From positions 1 through 15,640 of the forward strand of contig CAYVQF010000087.1 in NCBI GenBank assembly GCA_964454015.1: a stretch of DNA of 15,640 bases. The letters run 5' to 3'. The notes under the pieces were generated by a model, which saw only the letters and a program-made list of their open reading frames with translations, was not told where the DNA came from and searched no databases. Position 1 is the first letter of the stretch. Every line of letters starts with the position of its first letter. Below are positions 6,039-13,144 of the stretch, one piece after another. Position numbers and translations under genes: made by a program. This stretch comes from CAYVQF01 sp964454015. Its GTDB lineage: Bacteria > Myxococcota_A > Bradymonadia > UBA4248.

Positions 6039-7073
6039 ATGCCCATGGAGCGGCTCTTCCTCATCAACTTCGAGAAGGACCCCGACGCGGTCTATATTGG
6101 CTTCGAACCGCAGTGGTTCGATGACGCGGCCTACGGCACGGGCTTGCGCATCATCGCCTGGCGCAAGGACGGCTATGTCGACGTCTACCAGCAACCCGGC
6201 CTGACCCTGGAGGACAAGCTCGATGTCGCGGCCAAGGGCCTGGCCGAGTCCTTCGTCAGGCCGCTGAGCAACGCGCGCTTCGAGGTCACCGCCAGCGGCA
6301 TCGATGTCGCCTTTGCTTTCGAGGACAAAACGGGCCGCGCCGTCGAAGTCGAGGTGGTAGAGCGCAGCAAGAAGGCCACCCGACCCTTTCCGCTGCTCGC
6401 CCCGGTGGGTTCGTCTTCGACCCATCCCTCCTCTCTTCCTGTCTACTTCATGTACGACTTCTACTTCGTGCGGCGAGCGCACACCGCTGTCACCATCCGC
6501 ATCGCCGGACGCCAGCATCGCCCCGACCCCTTCGTCTTCCCCTTGGGGGGGGCCCGCGTCTACTTCATGCGCTACAGCGCCGACACCTTTCTGGTGGACT
6601 GGTGCCCGGCGCAGTCCAAGGCCCTGGAGGCGCTGCAGGTGGAGGGCGCGCAGGCCACCGGGCCGGACCAAAGCCGCTACGAGCTCGTGGAGGATGCACA
6701 TGGTCTTGGGTTTGCGCGTATCCACGGACAGCGAAAACGGCACGCCTTCGTCGCGGAGTTCACCCCACCCTTTCCCGAGATCACTCGTGTCCAGGAGAAC
6801 GCCTCCCTGCAGGGCGCTTTCGTCTTGGGCGCTGACGCCTCGGTCGGCGTGATCCGCGGCACCTACCGGGTCAGTCGCCGCGGTGACGAGGTGGAGGTGA
6901 TCCTCGAGCCCAACGGCGGGTGGGAGCCGCGCCCCCAGACCCTCTTCCTCCGTTTCCTCTTCACGGCGGCGAAGGTCTTTCGCCAGTGGCCCAAGACCTA
7001 TAGGTGGACGGCCAAGATCAAAGTGGACGAGAAGGCGGCGCCCTTCATGGTGTCGCAGTGGACGCGCATTTAG
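6039..7073 (+). CDS. Soluble protein of unknown function
   Basis: 344 aa from the ATG at 6039; a second ATG at 6045 (342 aa) is equally possible, as neither has a clear ribosome site. The frame is open to 5934, but those upstream residues are not protein-like and overlap the palindrome. There is no signal peptide or membrane helix. The sequence begins MERLFLINFEKDPDAVYIGF and alternates short hydrophobic strands with charged turns, including the aromatic segments VYFMYDFYFVRRAHTAVTI and VYFMRYSADTFLVDWCP, which suggests a beta-rich fold. I recognise no catalytic motif. Two long similar-looking halves separated near residue 220 may mean a duplicated beta domain, but I could not verify this. 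It is convergent with purU, 110 bases away, and appears monocistronic. Confidence 0.75.
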   Translation: MPMERLFLINFEKDPDAVYIGFEPQWFDDAAYGTGLRIIAWRKDGYVDVYQQPGLTLEDKLDVAAKGLAESFVRPLSNARFEVTASGIDVAFAFEDKTGRAVEVEVVERSKKATRPFPLLAPVGSSSTHPSSLPVYFMYDFYFVRRAHTAVTIRIAGRQHRPDPFVFPLGGARVYFMRYSADTFLVDWCPAQSKALEALQVEGAQATGPDQSRYELVEDAHGLGFARIHGQRKRHAFVAEFTPPFPEITRVQENASLQGAFVLGADASVGVIRGTYRVSRRGDEVEVILEPNGGWEPRPQTLFLRFLFTAAKVFRQWPKTYRWTAKIKVDEKAAPFMVSQWTRI

Positions 7074-7183
7074 CGCCGCTCGGGCGGGGCGCGCTGGCTG
7101 TGGCCGCCCTCGCGCAAGCGTCCGCATCGGTCTCGACATCGGGGTGGATTCCGCGTGGGCTGACACCAGGACTACACCCGAGC

Positions 7184-8038
7184 TCAGGCAAAGACCACCG
7201 TGCGGTTGCCATAGACCAGGGTGCGACTCTGCAAGTGCAGCCGCACGGCGCGCGCCAGCACCATCCTTTCGACGTCTTTGCCTTTGCGGACCAGCTCCTT
7301 GACGTCGTCCCGGTGGCTGATGCGGACCACGTCCTGCTCGATGATGGGGCCTTCATCCAGATCACTGGTGACGTAATGGGCGGTGGCGCCAATGATTTTG
7401 ACCCCGCGCCTGAAGGCCCGTTGGTAAGGGTTGGCACCCATGAAGGCCGGCAAAAAGGAGTGGTGGATGTTGATCACCTGGTCAAAGGCATTGAGAAATT
7501 CCGGCGAGAGCACCTGCATGTACTTGGCGAGCACCACGAGATCCACTTGGTAGTCCTGGAGCAGCGCCAATTGGCGTTCCTCTTGTTCTGCCTTGGTGGC
7601 TTTGGTGATGGGGAGGTGGTGAAAATCAATGCCGAAGCTCTCGGCAATGGGCTGGAGGTGGGGATGGTTGCTGATGATCAGCGGAATCTCGGCCTTGAAC
7701 TCGCCGGCCCGGTGCCGCCACAGCAAATCGAGCAGACAGTGATCCTGATGACTGACCCAGATGGAGAGGCGCGGCACCGCGTCGGAAAAACGCAATTGCC
7801 AGGTGGCCCCCATGGGCTGAGCGATGGCGTTGAAGGCGGGCCCGATGATCTCTCGGGGCAGGTTGAAGCCATCCATCTCCCACTCCAGCCGCGACAGAAA
7901 GAGCCCAGCCTCGGGGTCGCGGTGCTGGTCGGCATGGAGAATGTTGCCGCCATTGGCGAAGATGAAGTTGGCGAGCTTGGCGACCAGGCCCTTTTGGTCG
8001 GGGCAGGAGACCAGCAATATGGCCGTCGGGGAATCCAT
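7184..8038 (-). CDS. purU: Formyltetrahydrofolate deformylase
   Basis: 284 aa, the usual length for PurU. The ATG at 8038 is preceded by GAGG; the frame is open to 8368 but upstream residues do not resemble the family. PurU hydrolyses 10-formyl-tetrahydrofolate to tetrahydrofolate and formate in the cytoplasm, balancing one-carbon pools and supplying formate for PurT. Residues 1-80 are an ACT domain (ILLVSCPDQKGLVAKLANFI). The rest is a formyltransferase-fold domain with IISNHPHL (121-128), LAKYMQVLSP (170-179) and NIHHSFLPAF (190-199). The catalytic Asn190, His192 and Asp228 (in SDLDEGPIIEQD) are all present. The C-terminus is complete. The 512-base upstream region holds hairpins that could form a leader, but I see no known riboswitch. 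Confidence 0.97.
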   Translation of the reverse strand: MDSPTAILLVSCPDQKGLVAKLANFIFANGGNILHADQHRDPEAGLFLSRLEWEMDGFNLPREIIGPAFNAIAQPMGATWQLRFSDAVPRLSIWVSHQDHCLLDLLWRHRAGEFKAEIPLIISNHPHLQPIAESFGIDFHHLPITKATKAEQEERQLALLQDYQVDLVVLAKYMQVLSPEFLNAFDQVINIHHSFLPAFMGANPYQRAFRRGVKIIGATAHYVTSDLDEGPIIEQDVVRISHRDDVKELVRKGKDVERMVLARAVRLHLQSRTLVYGNRTVVFA

Positions 8039-8127
8039 GATCCTCAGCCTCGTGTGCTCTCGGTGAAGCGCTTGGTGGAAATGCCATGGGAATGCCCGCG
8101 GTCCCTCGGGTGTGCGTCCTTCGGAAT

Positions 8128-8149
8128 CACTCCAAAGGGACTTTGGGTG
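8128..8149. repeat. 9-bp hairpin with one bulge upstream of purU
   Basis: CCAAAG (8132-8137) pairs with CTTTGG (8141-8146) around GGA, and the stem extends by CAC/GTG past one bulged T. It lies about 90-110 bases before the purU start and may be an operator or leader element. Confidence 0.35.
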
Positions 8150-8346
8150 CGGCGAAGGTAGGGCAGAAAAGGGAAAATGAGAAGAAGCTTCGCTTTGCCT
8201 CGGGGGCCATGGGTGTTCCGAGAAGCGGCACGCACCCGCCGCGACGCCGGGAACCTGATGCGGCTGTGCAGCGCCCTTGGTTGCACGTTGCGCCGCTTTG
8301 CTCGGGCCGCCCCTCTGGGGCGCGATCGCCGCCGGGTGAGTTCGGC

Positions 8347-8389
8347 CTCTCTCGGCCCTCGCGGGCATCGCGGCTGGTAGCCGAGAGAG
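8347..8389. repeat. 10-bp perfect inverted repeat
   Basis: CTCTCTCGGC (8347-8356) is the exact complement of GCCGAGAGAG (8380-8389), with a 23-base loop that can itself pair (CGCG/CGCG). It is the longest perfect stem I found in the window. It lies about 100 bases upstream of the macrolide operon promoter and 310 bases upstream of purU. No T-run follows. Confidence 0.45.
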
Positions 8390-8424
8390 TCCCCTGCGCC
8401 GCCGCCGGGTTGGCTATGGCCTCA

Positions 8425-8434
8425 GGGGGGGGGG
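8425..8434. repeat. Run of ten G
   Basis: Ten consecutive G residues, about 50 bases before the -35 box of the macrolide operon. Such runs are prone to slippage and to sequencing error. Confidence 0.7.
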
Positions 8435-8448
8435 CTCCCTGTGTCTGC

Positions 8449-8461
8449 GGGACGGCGTCCC
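8449..8461. repeat. Hairpin GGGAC-GGC-GTCCC before the macrolide operon promoter
   Basis: Perfect 5-bp arms with a 3-base loop, extendable by an imperfect GTCTGCG/CGCTGAGAC outer stem. It ends about 25 bases before the -35 box and could insulate the operon from upstream transcription; there is only a short TTTT further on. Confidence 0.3.
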
Positions 8462-8484
8462 ACGCTGAGACGCGTGTTTTGCGC

Positions 8485-8513
8485 TTGATAATAACTTACG
8501 TGACGGTTATAAA
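8485..8513 (+). promoter_or_regulatory. Sigma-70 type promoter of the mphA-mrx-mphR operon
   Basis: TTGATA (8485-8490) and TATAAA (8508-8513), each five of six to consensus, are separated by exactly 17 bases. This is the best promoter in the window and lies in an AT-rich island in GC-rich DNA. The expected transcript start is near 8520, followed by AAGGAGAGGA at 8531-8540. Confidence 0.8.
8491..8510. promoter_or_regulatory. Putative MphR-type operator in the -35/-10 spacer
   Basis: ATAACTTACGTGACGGTTAT is an imperfect palindrome with arms ATAAC/GTTAT and central ACGTGAC. It fills the spacer and overlaps the -10 box, so bound repressor would block RNA polymerase. As I remember it, the E. coli mph(A) operator reads ATAACCGACGTGACTGTTAC in the same register between its promoter boxes; the shared core is ATAAC, ACGTGAC and GTTA. 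A second ACGTGA occurs at 8523-8528, near the expected transcript start. Confidence 0.7.
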
Positions 8514-8550
8514 CGAAAACGCCACGTGAGAAGGAGAGGACACCCCTGCT

Positions 8551-9480
8551 GTGGAGCTGCACATGAACCCCGAGACGAAGAGCGCTTCTGACCTCAACGA
8601 CGACGACATTCGGGCCCTGGCCGCCCGCTACGGCCTCCTCCTGCAAGGCCCACTGGACATCAACGAGCTCGGCCTCGACTATAGGGTCGTCATCGCCAGC
8701 GCCGCCGATGGAACGCCCTGGGTCTTGCGCATCCCGCGCCGCGCCGATGTGAGCGCCAAGGTCGCCGCTGAGGCGCGCGCTTTGGCGATGCTCAGGGCGC
8801 ACCTGCCCTTCGCCGTGCCCGACTGGCGCGTCGCGGCGGCCGATCTGGTGGCTTATCCGCTGCTCGATGATAGGACGGCGATCATCCTGGAGCCGGGATC
8901 CACTACCCCCGAGTGGGTCATCCAGCAGGATTCGGAAGCCTTTTTGACGAGCCTAGCTGCGGCCATGGCCGCCTTGCACGCCATCCCCGTGGCGGCGGCG
9001 CAAGCCGCCGGGATGCTCGTGCGCTCGCCGAGCGAGGCGCGCCAGCAGGTGGCCGACGACATCGAGCGCGTCTGCCGCGAGATCGCCGTGCACGCGCAGC
9101 GGCGCGAGCGCTGGCAGCGCTGGCTCGCCGATGACGCGTCGTGGCCGGACTTCTGCGTCCCCGTGCACGGCGATCTCTATGTGGGCCATGTCTTGGTCGA
9201 CGCCACGGAGCGGGTGAGTGCTATGATCGACTGGAGCGAGTGCCGGGTAGACGACCCGGCCATTGACATGGTCGCGCACTTGATGGTCTTTGGCCCGGCG
9301 AGCTTGGCTCGGCTCATCGAGGCGTACCAGGCGTGTGGTGGGCGGACCTGGTCGCGGATGGCGCACCACATCGAGGAGCGGTTGGCGGTGTGGCCTGTGA
9401 GCTACGCTCTCTTTGGCCTCGAATCGGGGGATCCCCACCATTTGGCCGCCGCGCAAGCGCAGCTCGCCGATGCCGAATGA
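8551..9480 (+). CDS. mphA: Macrolide 2'-phosphotransferase, Mph(A) type
   Basis: 309 aa from the GTG at 8551, which sits ten bases after AAGGAGAGGA; an ATG at 8563 (305 aa) is 22 bases away and less likely. Mph(A) is 301 aa. The family transfers the gamma-phosphate of a nucleoside triphosphate (GTP preferred) to the 2'-OH of the desosamine of 14- and 15-membered macrolides, inactivating them in the cytoplasm. Stretches that match remembered Mph(A) include NELGLDYR (38-45), WVLRIPRR (57-64), LPFAVPDWRVA (85-95), HGDLYVGHVL (206-215) and DDPAIDM (234-240). The catalytic Asp208 of the HGD motif and metal-binding Asp227 of IDWSE are present. The protein is full length. The gene is the first of the operon, and its stop overlaps the start of the next gene (ATGA). 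Orthology is strongly supported; activity is inferred. Confidence 0.95.
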   Translation: MELHMNPETKSASDLNDDDIRALAARYGLLLQGPLDINELGLDYRVVIASAADGTPWVLRIPRRADVSAKVAAEARALAMLRAHLPFAVPDWRVAAADLVAYPLLDDRTAIILEPGSTTPEWVIQQDSEAFLTSLAAAMAALHAIPVAAAQAAGMLVRSPSEARQQVADDIERVCREIAVHAQRRERWQRWLADDASWPDFCVPVHGDLYVGHVLVDATERVSAMIDWSECRVDDPAIDMVAHLMVFGPASLARLIEAYQACGGRTWSRMAHHIEERLAVWPVSYALFGLESGDPHHLAAAQAQLADAE

Positions 9481-10715
9481 GGGCCAGGTCCTACGCGCCG
9501 CTCCTGACGCTGCTAACGGCTGCTTTCCTCTTTCGGATGGGCAACGCTGCGGCGCGTTTGGCGCTGCCGTGGTTGGCCCTGTTGCATACGGGGAGCGCGG
9601 CGTGGGCGGGCACGATGGCGGCGGCCAGCGTCCTGGCCACCATCGTCGGCGCCTGGCTGGGAGGGGGGCTGGTGGACCGCTGCGGCCACGCGCCAGTGGC
9701 CTTGATCTCTGGTTTGGTGGGGGGCGCCGCCACAGCGGTCATTCCGCTGCTCCACGCCCTGGGTGAGCTCTCGAACGGCGCGCTCCTGGCCTGTGTGATC
9801 CTCGGCGCGGCCTTCGACGCTCCTGGGATGGCAGCGCAGGACAGTCACTTGCCGGCCCTTGGGCGGCGCGCCGGCTTGTCGGTGGAGCGGGTGTCATCCA
9901 TGAAGGCCGTGATGAGCCATGTCGCGTTCCTGGGCGGTCCGGTGGTGGGCGGCGCGGCGGTGGGGCTCTTGGGTGCGGCGGCGACCCTCTGGCTCACGGC
10001 GGGCGCTTCTCTCGTGGCGGGCTTGCTCGCGGTGCGGGTCCTGCCGCGGCGCGCCGAGCAGGCACCGCCGAGCGCCGCCGAGCAGGCCTTTCGCGTCGGC
10101 GCCGTCTTTCTCTGGCGCGATCCCTTGCTGCGCCCTTTGCTGGCCCTGGTGCTGCTCTTTACCGGCGTGGCCAGCGCCAACGCCAGCGTGGTGATACCCG
10201 CGCTGTTCTTGGACGCTGGCCGCTCGGCGGCGGAGCTTGGCCTCTTCTCCTCGGCCATGGGAGCCGGAGGGCTCGTGGGCATCGCCCTGCACGCGGCCCT
10301 TGGCGCCAAGCAACCGCCGCAGCGCTGGCTGGCCCTGGCCTTTGCTTCCTATGGCGCCGCATCCATCATCCTCGCCCTGCTGCCAGGCGTGGCTTGGCTG
10401 CTCTTGCTCGGTGGCCTCGTGGGTGCGCTGACGGGGCCGGTCTCGCCCATTCTCAACGCGACCATCTATCACCGGACGCCGCCGTGGCTTCTCGGGCGGG
10501 TGCTGGGCGCCGTTGCCGCCGTGATGCTGTCGGCGGCGCCGGCGGTGACCGTCGCGGCGGGCGCTCTCGTCGACCTTGCTGGTGCGGGCATGGGCCTTGT
10601 AGTGTTGGCTGCGCTCGCAAGCGGCGTCGCCTTGCCCACGCTTTTCCTTCGCTTTCAGGCTGGCGCTGCGTCCGATTTTTCGGTTGGCGACGCGTCTGTC
10701 CACGGCCAGAGGTGA
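9477..10715 (+). CDS. mrx: MFS transporter, Mrx type
   Basis: 412 aa from the ATG at 9477, which shares ATGA with the mphA stop codon, so translation is probably coupled; there is no separate ribosome site. A longer open frame from 9333 lies inside mphA and is rejected. The length equals that remembered for Mrx of the mph(A) operon. The protein is strongly hydrophobic, with about 11-12 helices. The MFS loop 2-3 signature appears as GGGLVDRCGHAP (62-73), and a cytoplasmic linker of about 190-212 divides the two halves. In the E. coli system mrx is reported to be needed for full resistance, although its transport substrate is unclear; macrolide or phospho-macrolide export is only inferred. The C-terminal 20 residues are polar. 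Confidence 0.9.
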   Translation: MRARSYAPLLTLLTAAFLFRMGNAAARLALPWLALLHTGSAAWAGTMAAASVLATIVGAWLGGGLVDRCGHAPVALISGLVGGAATAVIPLLHALGELSNGALLACVILGAAFDAPGMAAQDSHLPALGRRAGLSVERVSSMKAVMSHVAFLGGPVVGGAAVGLLGAAATLWLTAGASLVAGLLAVRVLPRRAEQAPPSAAEQAFRVGAVFLWRDPLLRPLLALVLLFTGVASANASVVIPALFLDAGRSAAELGLFSSAMGAGGLVGIALHAALGAKQPPQRWLALAFASYGAASIILALLPGVAWLLLLGGLVGALTGPVSPILNATIYHRTPPWLLGRVLGAVAAVMLSAAPAVTVAAGALVDLAGAGMGLVVLAALASGVALPTLFLRFQAGAASDFSVGDASVHGQR

Positions 10716-10721
10716 ACCCTG

Positions 10722-11294
10722 ATGCCGCGCCCCAAGCTCAAGTCCGATGCGGAGATCCTCGATGCCGCCAATATGGTGCTCAAGCGCTGCGGTCCCCTTC
10801 ACTTCACCCTCAACGCCGTCGCCAAGGAAGTTGGGCTCTCGCGGGCGGCGATCATCCAGCGTTTTGGCAACCGCGATCAACTCCTCGAGCGCATGATGGC
10901 GCGAGGGGTGTGCCAAGTGCGGGCCCACCTGGCCGCGATGCCCGCGGGTACAGGGCCGGATCTTCTGTGGGATTTCCTGTGCGCCCTCGTGCGCAGCATG
11001 AGCACGCGCTACGATTTCTCGGTCAACTTCCTCATCTCCTGGTATGAGACGCAAGTCCCGGCGCTGCGCGCGTTGGCCATGCAACGCAACCAAGCCGTGG
11101 TGGAGGGGATCCACCAGCGCTTGCCGTGCGCCGCGCCCGCGGGAGCGGCGCAGCTCATCCACGCGGTCATTGCTGGCGCGACGACGCAGTGGGCCATGGC
11201 GCCGCAGGGCGAGCTGGCCGAGCATGTACTCACCCAGGTGGCGGCCCTGCTGCGCCTGCTCTTCCCGGAACAGGCGGTGATTTTCCATGGTTAA
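10722..11294 (+). CDS. mphR: TetR-family macrolide-responsive repressor, MphR(A) type
   Basis: 190 aa; the ATG at 10722 follows AGAGGTG at good spacing and lies 6 bases after the mrx stop. MphR(A) is 194 aa. The N-terminus MPRPKLKSDAEILDAA and the helix-turn-helix (about 29-48, VAKEVGLSRAAIIQRF) closely resemble remembered MphR(A), as do LVRSM-TR-DFSVN-LISWYE and VVEGI further on. Known MphR(A) is a dimer that represses the operon and is released when erythromycin-like macrolides bind its C-terminal domain. The upstream operator at 8491-8510 fits autoregulation of the whole operon. The last codons overlap the next gene by 8 bases. Confidence 0.95.
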   Translation: MPRPKLKSDAEILDAANMVLKRCGPLHFTLNAVAKEVGLSRAAIIQRFGNRDQLLERMMARGVCQVRAHLAAMPAGTGPDLLWDFLCALVRSMSTRYDFSVNFLISWYETQVPALRALAMQRNQAVVEGIHQRLPCAAPAGAAQLIHAVIAGATTQWAMAPQGELAEHVLTQVAALLRLLFPEQAVIFHG

Positions 11295-11739
11295 GCCGCT
11301 CTCCCTGCTTTGCTTTTCGCTGTGGCTGGCGAGTTGTGGCCCGACTTTGCCCGCGGAGCGCGTCGCCCAGCGGCAAGCGATGCCCAGCGCGCCCGCGCCG
11401 GCTGCCTTGCTCCGTTTGGACTACAACCTCGAGGAGATCCTTGGCTCGATGCCGTCCGAGTTGATCACGCGCTTCCTCGATGCGCAGTGGGATAGTCTCC
11501 ATGACTGCCTGGCGGCGCACCCCGCCCCAGTGCCGCCCGCAGCCTTTCTCGTGTCCATGATCTTTGACCGCGGCGGCGCGGTCGTTCACAGCGGCATGGT
11601 GCCGCCGCCGGGCGATGGGTTCAGTGAGTGTGTGTTGGCCACGATGCAGCGCTGGACCCTTCCCAGCAGCCGCAGTGGCATGACCCATATTCGCGTGCGC
11701 ATCAGCGTGACCGCGCAGAGGCCTGCGTCCGAGCCGTGA
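11287..11739 (+). CDS. Small lipoprotein with AgmX/PglI-type C-terminal domain
   Basis: 150 aa. The ATG at 11287 overlaps the mphR stop by 8 bases (different frame), so it is probably coupled to the macrolide operon. The signal sequence ends in the lipobox LASC with lipid-carrying Cys17, followed by an Ala/Pro linker (20-40). Residues about 55-143 fit the myxo_SS_tail (AgmX/PglI C-terminal) pattern: a Cys in LHDCL (74), strand FLVSMIFDRGGAVV (87-100), second Cys in FSECVLATMQRWTLP (112-126) and a final beta strand. In that family the two cysteines are typically conserved and the domain resembles TonB C-termini. It is not part of the known E. coli mph(A) operon. A role in macrolide resistance is possible but unproven; it may simply be read through from mphR. 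Confidence 0.8.
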   Translation: MVKPLSLLCFSLWLASCGPTLPAERVAQRQAMPSAPAPAALLRLDYNLEEILGSMPSELITRFLDAQWDSLHDCLAAHPAPVPPAAFLVSMIFDRGGAVVHSGMVPPPGDGFSECVLATMQRWTLPSSRSGMTHIRVRISVTAQRPASEP

Positions 11740-11767
11740 GCGCTGGGCTGGGGGACGGGCCACGCGC

Positions 11768-11783
11768 GGCGCATCAAGGCGCC
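11768..11783. terminator. Weak hairpin between convergent genes
   Basis: GGCGC (11768-11772) and GCGCC (11779-11783) flank a 6-base loop in the 75-base gap between the convergent genes ending at 11739 and 11815. There is no T-run, so its role as a terminator rests on position only. Confidence 0.25.
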
Positions 11784-11814
11784 TGAGTGGCCCTGGAGCT
11801 TGGCGCGACCCGGC

Positions 11815-13104
11815 TCAAGGGTCTTCGTCTTCTGGATCGGCAGGCCAGGTCTGGGTGCTCTCGTAAGCCTCATCTTCGCGCCAAAGATCGCACGCGGGAT
11901 CGTAGCGGTAGACCCGCCGCCCATAGCCGATCCAGCAGGGGAGCTCGTCCCATTCGTCACCGACATCATCGGCCATGCTGGCGGCTGTGGGAGGCATGTG
12001 TGGCCAGCCGTGGGCGTCGCGCACGCAACGGTGGTTGGAGCCGACCGTCTCGTAGACGTAATCGAGGTGACCGTCACCGTTGACGTCTTCCGTGCTGATC
12101 CGGTTCCGGCTGTAAGTGGGATGAGACGGGCTGGCGTCTAGCTCTCGGTTTGAGAGGGAGAGCTGGAGGGTGCTGCGCTCCAGGTCGAAAACCTTGAAGT
12201 GGCTCTCCTGGTCCCAGCTAAGATCGGTGGTGCGATAGGCGAGGGCAAGCTCGTGGCGGCCGTCGCCGTCGAGATCAGTCACTTGCACCGAGGTGAGCTG
12301 CGGCGCGCAGGCCTTGTCGAGCGCGACTGCGCGGATGGGCTGAAGGGCCTCGTCGAGCATGACGAGGCTCAGCAAAGTCAACCATGGACAAGGGTTGACG
12401 TTGCTGCCGCGGGTGCTCTCTTCCTCGCTCTCCAGGCAGGCTTCCTGGAGCTCCTCATCATCGAATACTGCCTCGCACAGCGCTTCGTGATCCGTCTCCA
12501 CTTGGCCGAGGATGAACACCAGGGTCATGCACTCTGAACGCTGGGACATCCGCTGCAAATCGGTCGCACAGCGCTGCAGCCGGGCTGCCGGCGCGATCTC
12601 CTCTAGCCGCGCGCGCAGACAGGTCTCAGCGCAGAGAAAGTACTCTGCCGTCTTGCGGTACATCGCCTGACAAGCCTCGAAGCTGCTCGCCATGGTCGGA
12701 CACTCGGGGAGCGTGACATGGGCCACGGGTAGATCGAGGAGGGCGAATCGCTGCAGCACACCCTCCTCGCCGAGCACCTCAAAGACCATGCCGGTCTTCA
12801 GTGGCCAGCTCGGCACCCAAGGCGCGGCGCCGCTCAACGACCACTTGGGCAGCTCGGCAAAGCGCGTGCTCGCGAGCAGCGTCTGCACCGCGGGATCGTC
12901 CATCCCAAGGTCGTCGGCTTCGTCCAGGTCGTCACATCGCGAGTGGGTGAGCTGCGCTTCAGGCTCGGCTTGGGTAGGCTCGGCGGTGAGCGGCGATGCT
13001 TCTTGGGCTTCCATTGGCCGTGGTGCGCCAGCACAGGACGTGACCAACACGCAGCCGATGAAGAGGGCCGCTGGGGCGTAAGTGAACGTGTGTGACAGGT
13101 GCAT
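11815..13104 (-). CDS. Lipoprotein with two FG-GAP/VCBS-like calcium motifs
   Basis: 429 aa from the ATG at 13104, preceded by GGGGAGA; an open frame to 13191 lacks a ribosome site and overlaps the upstream gene's end. The signal sequence MHLSHTFTYAPAALFIGCVLVTSC ends in lipobox VTSC (Cys24). A low-complexity Ala/Glu/Pro stretch follows to about 55. The middle (about 130-245) is cysteine-rich (ECPTMASSFEACQAMYRK, FLCAETCLRARLEE, LQRCATDL), suggesting disulfides in an exported helical domain. The C-terminal part carries TDLDGDGRHEL (276-286) and EDVNGDGHLDY (339-349), the DxDGDG loops typical of FG-GAP/VCBS repeats, which bind calcium in beta-propeller proteins. Only two such loops are visible, fewer than a full propeller needs. 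It lies 40 bases after the 770-residue lipoprotein gene, so the two probably form an operon. Function unknown. Confidence 0.85.
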   Translation of the reverse strand: MHLSHTFTYAPAALFIGCVLVTSCAGAPRPMEAQEASPLTAEPTQAEPEAQLTHSRCDDLDEADDLGMDDPAVQTLLASTRFAELPKWSLSGAAPWVPSWPLKTGMVFEVLGEEGVLQRFALLDLPVAHVTLPECPTMASSFEACQAMYRKTAEYFLCAETCLRARLEEIAPAARLQRCATDLQRMSQRSECMTLVFILGQVETDHEALCEAVFDDEELQEACLESEEESTRGSNVNPCPWLTLLSLVMLDEALQPIRAVALDKACAPQLTSVQVTDLDGDGRHELALAYRTTDLSWDQESHFKVFDLERSTLQLSLSNRELDASPSHPTYSRNRISTEDVNGDGHLDYVYETVGSNHRCVRDAHGWPHMPPTAASMADDVGDEWDELPCWIGYGRRVYRYDPACDLWREDEAYESTQTWPADPEDEDP

Positions 13105-13144
13105 CGCCGCGTCTCCCCTGGGTCGATGGGCTGTGGCGTGTGGA

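Larger units (their letters stand above)
8039..8550. other. 512-base divergent region between purU and the macrolide operon
   Basis: Contains hairpins at 8128-8149, 8347-8389 and 8449-8461, a run of ten G at 8425-8434, and the AT-richer promoter of the mphA-type operon at 8485-8513. Frames crossing this region show no coding character. I looked for a ZTP or tetrahydrofolate riboswitch in front of purU and could not identify one. Confidence 0.6.

Noticed and set aside
5739..7166. 475-codon minus-strand frame antisense to the 344-residue gene
   Set aside because: No ribosome site and shadow composition; the plus-strand frame has protein-like strands and turns.
7074..7183. Bidirectional terminator between the 344-residue gene and purU
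   Set aside because: GGGCGG/CCGCCC can pair across a 17-base loop, but there is no T-run and the stem is short for this GC content.
8039..8460. ZTP or tetrahydrofolate riboswitch in front of purU
   Set aside because: These would fit the pathway, but I could not find the conserved loop sequences in the minus-strand leader, only generic hairpins.
9894..11288. 464-codon minus-strand frame antisense to mrx and mphR
   Set aside because: The sense strand encodes well-recognised transporter and repressor proteins.
8551..11739. Mobile-element context for the macrolide operon
   Set aside because: No transposase, terminal inverted repeats, attachment site or target duplication could be seen on either side.
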